Origin: Brachypterus glaber
Taxonomy: Eukaryota > Arthropoda > Insecta > Coleoptera > Kateretidae
Assembly (NCBI GenBank): GCA_958510825.1
Contig: OY294047.1
Span: forward strand, 52,559,365 to 52,623,364
Direction: 5' to 3'
DNA: 64,000 bases
The notes beneath the pieces are model-generated. The model made no database searches. It was given only the letters and a program-made list of their open reading frames with translations, and had not been told where the DNA came from. The translations under genes and the position numbers were made by a program. Every line of letters begins with the position of its first letter. Position 1 is the first letter of the stretch. This document shows, one piece after another, positions 59,301 to 64,000 of this stretch.

Positions 59301-62300
59301 CGTTAATATGTGACATGTGATGTTAAGATTGTAGTCTCATTTAACAAGAATGTAGCATGGTGGGGATGTCCTAAGTCCGCCCCTAATAACATCACACAAT
59401 GACATCCCGAAAATAACGTGTTTGTGACATCATAAATCCACATTCCTGTTATATCTAATATCTTATGGATGCCGTTACTGGTACTTTAATATTTAAATAA
59501 TATTCTAGGATATTAGCTTTTTCTAAATTAAAACCATTAAAAACGCTATAACTCTATTAAAAAATCGGATTTAAAATCAATCAGTAATTGAAACAATCAC
59601 AGATTAAAACAGATAGATTCTAAATACGAAATTGCAGATTAAGCGGAGAATATATTCCTTTAATCCGTGACCGTGGTCTTGAGAAGCCCGGCAGAGCCCC
59701 CTATCCATTGGAAATCGTATAATGTGTATACAATTTCCTTATAATAATTTACTCTATCAACATCATCTTATATCGATTTTTTTGCTTCGAACGTCGGTGA
59801 GAAGCAAAATAACATGACATTCACGTGAAAGCCACGTTAATATGTGACATGCGATATATTCACAGCGTTGCTAAATATTTGTTATTTAATAACATGGTTG
59901 TCACGTCACACGTGTTACGTTGCAAATGTGATGTTAAATACATGTTATTTTTCAATATTATGTGATGTTATGATACACCCAAAATTGATGTTAATTTCTT
60001 GTAATATAACATCCCTTGCTACCTGGGAGTATACAGGTCTCCTGGAAAAAGGTACTTTTCCTCGACTTATAAATGGTCTCGGAAAAGTACTATTTTCCGA
60101 GTCGACCTGTAATCTACTATTAAACAAACGGAAAAGATTTTTTGTTTTTACGTTTCTCGATATTTATGTACCTATATATACTCCGTCCAGTTAGGCAAGA
60201 TAGTAAGGGACGCGGCCCGTTTTACACCACAGAGCGCATAAATAGCATAATTATACATAAATCGTTGTGTATCAAAAATTTAACAGATGTCGGTACTGTT
60301 TTCCTGGAAAGGGTCTATCCAAAGACTTGCATAACAAGCATAGTACATAAGAATGCGATGCCATTGGCTTGATGTGTCGTCATGTATCTTGTAATGGTTG
60401 TTATGCAAGCCTCTGAATAGGCCTTAAGTTGTAATTCTAACCTAAAAATTTGACGTTTTCCTTGTGTTCAATATAATTTACGTTTGTACAATATGTAGAA
60501 TATGCTAGGTACGTGTGAGTTTATGAAGAATAAACCAAAAAAGTACCTTTTTCAACACCATACAAAATAACATTAGGTATAACCATTTTTTTATGTAACT
60601 TTCTCTTCTTTTATTAGCTTTAACGACCGTCAATCATTGTCATAGACAAAAAATGTCACAATATTTTATATGTTAAAAGGTACGACTTTTTAACCAATGT
60701 TGTAGCTTAAAAATCGAAATCGCGGGAATTTTAAACTACTATCTTGCATAATGGAGCTCTCTACAACTAGAATTATGAAACAAAAGACGTCTACCCTATC
60801 TCTATCTCATTTGTGCTACACTTTCCAGCCAACCAAATAAATACTGTATTTGTTTTTCATACAACAAATACAGTATTTATTTGGTTGGCCGGAAAATGTA
60901 GCACTGAGCGGCACGAAAAAACATAGCTAATGTGAATATGTAGAATAAGATAATTCTACTAAAATTTAGATGGCGCCAGTAATTTCTTTAATAAAAATAA
61001 TAAAGTTACACTTTTCGCCCGGCCAAGTAAATATTGTATTTGTTCAACGAAGAACAAATACAGAATTTGTTTGGTTGGGTGGAAGTGGGAGTGTATGTAT
61101 GTCTTCTATCCTTTTTGGGTAGAACTTTTGTCCCTGTATAATCTAACGGGAGAAATCGCCATTGGACGGACTATAGGAAATGTGATTTACGCGAAAAAAA
61201 CATCCTGTCTGTTTGGCTAAGTTTGTCACTTCGATAACTTGGATACGCTTTGAGCAAAACATGTTTTGGACTTTTATTTTTTGGAATTGTCATATTTTTT
61301 TGTAATATTGAACTTCCATGGAAAGTATTTTGTTGGGAGTAGTATTTTTATGTTACCTCAATTTCTTGTCCAACTTTGAGCACACCTCTCAAAATACTAC
61401 CACCGGCGACTCCGCCCTTCAGGTCGTTGACCTCGCAACCGGGCTTGTTCACGTCGAAAGACCGGATCACAATCAGGCGGGGCTCCGAAATGAAATCCCG
61501 GGCTGGGATCGGGATTTTCTTCTCGATGTATTCACACAAAACCTGAAAAAATATAAACAAGCCGTGAAGATATGTAATGCTACGCATTCCATTATATACT
61601 ATTCACAGTTGATGGTATATTGCATTTTCCCAAATAACAAAAAAAAAAAAATAGGTAACAATTTTTTTGAAAAAAATTTTTTTTTTGTAAAAACGAAAAT
61701 TAAAAAAAAAAGTTTTCAACAATTTTTTTTTCGCGACGAAAAAATTTTGAAAAAATTCAAAATTTTTTTTTTCCAAAATCCAAAAATTTTTTTCAAAAAT
61801 AAAAAAAATCAAAATTTTTCTTTTTTCAAAAAAACGAAACAATTTGAAAAAAAAAAATTGAAAAAGATTGTTTCTCATAAAAACTTGATTTTTCCTGAAA
61901 TTTTCGAGTCTACATTTTCAAAGATTCTTTTATGAAACACAATTGTATCCAAGAATTTTTGTCTAGGACGATATTTAAAATTCGAAACCGTATAATACTA
62001 TTCTAGCCTTACGCGCTGTGAAGAGTATAAATAAGACAACTGTAATTCAGCCAACGAACTAACAACTCTTATCTCTAGAATACGCATACCGTTAATATAA
62101 AGTATCGCCAACATCTCGGTTTGTTTGTAAACAAATAGTAGATATATTCAAGCCTGAACAATAACAATTACCAGTAACTGTTATATTGTTGTCTCTGTCA
62201 GAACAAAGCTGTGCGAGTAAGACAGACAAATGTATATGTTGGCTACGTTTTTATCAGTTTTTACAAATGAAATGCCTATTCTAAAGAGAACAGCATCAAA

Positions 62301-63432
62301 ATTTAAAGTGTGGGGCACCATTTTAAGGGAAATATAGCGTATTATTTACTAGAGTCGTCAAAAATAACAATCATATACAGGGTGATCCATAACTGGCATG
62401 CCAAAATTTAAGAGGTGATTCTAGATCCAAAAATATAAAAAAAGTTCCTATAAAGGTTGGTCCGGAAATGAGCCCTAAGGGATCTAGGGCCCTTTAAAAT
62501 TGTAATAAAAATAAGGTTTTTAATTAATAACTCGGGTACCGTTTAAGCTAGAGCGGCGAGCTTTTGCATGTATACTAGTATTAATAAGGGCAATAAGTTT
62601 ATGTTAATTTATTTTTTTAATTTATCCAGAGGCGTGCCCAGACGGACAAAATATATGAGGCTTAAAACATTTTTGCCCCAAACTTTTCTATGTGTATGTT
62701 TTTTGGATTTGTTGTAAAAAATATAGATTTCTAGAGTAAAAATACATATAAAATATCATATAGTGTAACACTGTAGGAGCAATCGTTATCAAAAAAAAAT
62801 GCAATTAAGAGGAAGTAACATTTTGTGCCACCAAAAACGTTACTTTTTAAAAGTCTATTACTCCTTTAATATTAAATTTAGGTGTTTTGGTGTATAATAC
62901 TTTTTTGCTCAGTTTTAAATGAAGAATCACCCTGCAGCATTAAAATTTTATTGGTGCTTTTTTTTTGTTCCCCATTCAATACGTCATCTTCGAAGGGCCG
63001 TAGCTCCATAGGGCTCATTTCCGGACCAACCTTTATAGAAACTTTTTTTCATATTTTTGGATGTAGAATCACCTCTTAAATTTCGGTACGCGAGTTCTGG
63101 AACAGGCTGTATTTTACAAAAAAAAAAAAATTCAAGCTGAATTTTTTACCTCGATGTCGTCAAAAATAACAATGATATATTTTGTACAAAAAAAAAATCA
63201 GCAGATCTTTTTACCTCGATGTTATATTTCAGCTGAGCGGAAATCGGGATGATCGGGGCGCCCTCTGCGACGGTTCCCTGCACAAATTTCACGATTTGCT
63301 CGTGCTGTTCCTTGGCCTGGCCCTCTTTGACGAGATCGATCTTGTTTTGCAAAATGACGATGTGTTTTAGCTTCATGATTTCGATGGCGGCCAAATGTTC
63401 GCTCGTTTGCGGTTGCGGACAAGATTCGTTAC
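56360..63432 (-). CDS. EIF2S3: eukaryotic initiation factor 2 gamma subunit, C-terminal two-thirds (4 exons, 5' incomplete)
   Basis: eIF2 gamma is the GTPase subunit that, with alpha and beta, carries initiator Met-tRNA to the 40S ribosome. Visible exons in coding order: 63215-63432, 61357-61542, 58067-58297, 56360-56656 (932 nt, about 310 codons). The frame joins without stops. Exon order covers [13 protein letters not shown], the G4 motif NKID, the G5 region PISAQLKYN, then domains II and III ([85 protein letters not shown]). The match to metazoan EIF2S3 is very close throughout. The first visible exon starts in phase 1 (GT completing a glycine), so the N-terminus with the P-loop lies beyond 64000. 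Introns hold MITEs, a family F element and, in the intron at the right edge, copy B of the small ORF on the opposite strand. Confidence 0.95.
56709..57398 (+). mobile_element. family F element copy 4 (last eIF2 gamma intron)
   Basis: Same structure as 33390-34074, here in a different gene, again close to an exon (52 bp from the last exon). Confidence 0.85.
57774..57990. mobile_element. 217-bp MITE, TATGGTCTGTTTCATC termini, copy 2
   Basis: Inverse-orientation relative of 41777-41991. It ends 77 bp before the donor of the third visible eIF2 gamma exon. Confidence 0.85.
58472..58574. mobile_element. short pogo-like MITE
   Basis: CAGTGGAAACTCAATAACTC and its near inverse, flanked by TA, with a 50-bp middle. 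Terminus style is that of pogo/Tigger elements. Confidence 0.75.
59262..60027. mobile_element. MITE with CCCAGGTARCAA termini (inverted copy of 23692-24471)
   Basis: Close match in reverse orientation over the full 766 bp, including the internal GCCCGGCAGAGCCCCCTATC. It lies in the eIF2 gamma intron between visible exons 2 and 3. Confidence 0.9.
60307..60425. mobile_element. family D MITE copy 2
   Basis: Shares CATAAGAATGCGATGCC and the TTGCATAACAA-type arms with 16479-16632. Somewhat deleted. Confidence 0.7.
60750..61164 (+). mobile_element. family G element copy 2
   Basis: Near-identical, same orientation as 51722-52135. It ends at GAGAAATCGCCATT in both copies. Confidence 0.9.
61630..61915. 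repeat. poly-A/poly-T low-complexity block
   Basis: Runs of A and T in the eIF2 gamma intron that produce long spurious ORFs on both strands. Confidence 0.75.
62378..63109. mobile_element. long-TIR MITE, CAGG...CCTG type, copy 2
   Basis: Near-identical to 12487-13212 with the same orientation and TA flanks. It lies in the eIF2 gamma intron, ending 105 bp from the exon donor at 63215. Confidence 0.9.
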
Positions 63433-63660
63433 CTAAAAATTTTAATTTTATACATAGTAGTCGGATTTGGATAGTCGGAGCTGTTTTAAAATTGCTAGGC
63501 TCCGGATCCAGTTACTTTGGTTGCTGGAAGTTCAAAAAGCTCTGCCGAGTCATATACATTTCATTTAATACATTCAGATCCAGTTGCTATTCATCCGTGA
63601 GACGAGTAAAATGTACTTTCGGCAGGAATTAGTAGTACGTTAAGCGCGTTTAATTTTCTA
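63433..63660. other. eIF2 gamma intron sequence without recognised features
   Basis: A moderately GC-rich stretch with repeated GGATCCAGTT / AGATCCAGTTGCT words (63507 and 63577). No exon of eIF2 gamma was found here. Confidence 0.4.
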
Positions 63661-63674
63661 GCATCAAGTCTTTA

Positions 63675-64000
63675 GTATTAGTTATTTATTTATTTATTTG
63701 CTATCTTAGATATGCCCCAGAATCGATTTTATATATTTTATAGTGATTGTATGGAAGATGTACAGTAAAATGACGAACATGTGATTATATTGGAGTAAGA
63801 ATGGAATTTTATGTTTTTTAATCATTTATAATGCTGATAAATTTTGATTTGGAAGCAACTAATAATAAAAAGTCCAAACAAAAAGAAGTTTTTATACGTA
63901 CAAAATTTTTTATATACAAGCGCATGCGCAAATATAATTACAAATTAGAAAAAACTGCCTTGGCAACAGCTAACACAACCAACAGTAAACACGAAAAGGA
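63675..64000 (+). repeat. inverted duplicate of 41101-41395 (promoter and start of the small ORF)
   Basis: From GTTATTTATTTATTTATTTG near 63680 to the window end this matches the reverse complement of about 41101-41395. There are scattered substitutions and an extra roughly 25 bp (AAAAAGTCCAAACAAAAAG) near 63868-63893. The duplication includes at least 240 bp upstream of the ATG, so it is a DNA-level copy, not a retrocopy. Confidence 0.85.
63924..64000 (+). CDS. small basic protein of unknown function, copy B (cut by window end)
   Basis: The first 25 codons are visible, MRKYNYKLEK onward. Relative to copy A there are three amino-acid changes (I8L, S14A, K17N) and three silent ones, with no indel. 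The GCGCATGCGC palindrome around the ATG is kept (63920-63929). Because eIF2 gamma continues beyond the right edge on the other strand, this copy seems to sit in an eIF2 gamma intron, antisense. Whether it is a working gene depends on the part outside the window. Confidence 0.5.
   Translation, partial: MRKYNYKLEKTALATANTTNSKHEK

Noticed and set aside
61318..61935. 205-codon plus-strand ORF
   Set aside because: Its first part is antisense to an eIF2 gamma exon and the rest is poly-A/T translated as F/K runs.

Overview
The window looks like nuclear DNA of a holometabolous insect. It is very AT-rich, its protein-coding genes are split by introns with GT..AG boundaries, and it is crowded with short inverted-repeat transposons. 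Gene content fits an insect. A beetle is my guess only, from the general style of the repeats. No bacterial, organellar or viral gene was recognised.

Five genes can be reconstructed from the sequence, plus a partial duplicate of one. From left to right: (1) the first coding exon of tomosyn (STXBP5-like) on the minus strand at 20835-20954. (2) A complete coproporphyrinogen III oxidase gene (CPOX, 7 coding exons, 387 aa) on the plus strand at 21637-29416, head-to-head with tomosyn across about 680 bp. (3) A complete DEAD-box helicase DDX10/Dbp4 gene (11 coding exons, 886 aa) on the minus strand at 30085-40871, converging on CPOX. (4) A small basic 87-aa ORF of unknown function on the minus strand at 40908-41171, ending only 36 bp before the DDX10 start codon. 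(5) A complete tubulin-folding cofactor B gene (TBCB, 4 exons, 248 aa) on the plus strand at 50226-52903. (6) The last four exons of eIF2 gamma (EIF2S3) on the minus strand at 56360-63432, running off the right edge. Inside the eIF2 gamma locus, on the opposite strand, an inverted second copy of the small ORF starts at 63924 and is cut by the window end. The genes have unrelated jobs (exocytosis, haem synthesis, ribosome biogenesis, tubulin folding, translation initiation), so no shared pathway is implied.

The rest is repeat landscape. Positions 1-20800 hold no recognised exon and would be the long first intron or flank of tomosyn. They contain a tRNA-derived SINE, a LINE 3' end lodged in a TAA microsatellite, a possible mariner relic, many MITEs, a 1.4-kb tandem array of palindromic units, a patch of degenerate GGGATGTCCC-type words and an 800-bp minisatellite. 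The DDX10 introns are largely made of a few repeat families in opposite orientations. Between the small ORF and TBCB lie a three-unit direct repeat, a 3-kb satellite of about 163-bp units with higher-order structure, and a triplicated block carrying two tandem MITEs. Between TBCB and eIF2 gamma is a 288-bp Penelope-like retroelement tail with an 18-bp target-site duplication and a hammerhead-like motif.

All exon boundaries were read by hand from splice consensus, reading phase and remembered family alignments. No searches were run. Repeat boundaries are approximate unless an exact terminal repeat is named.
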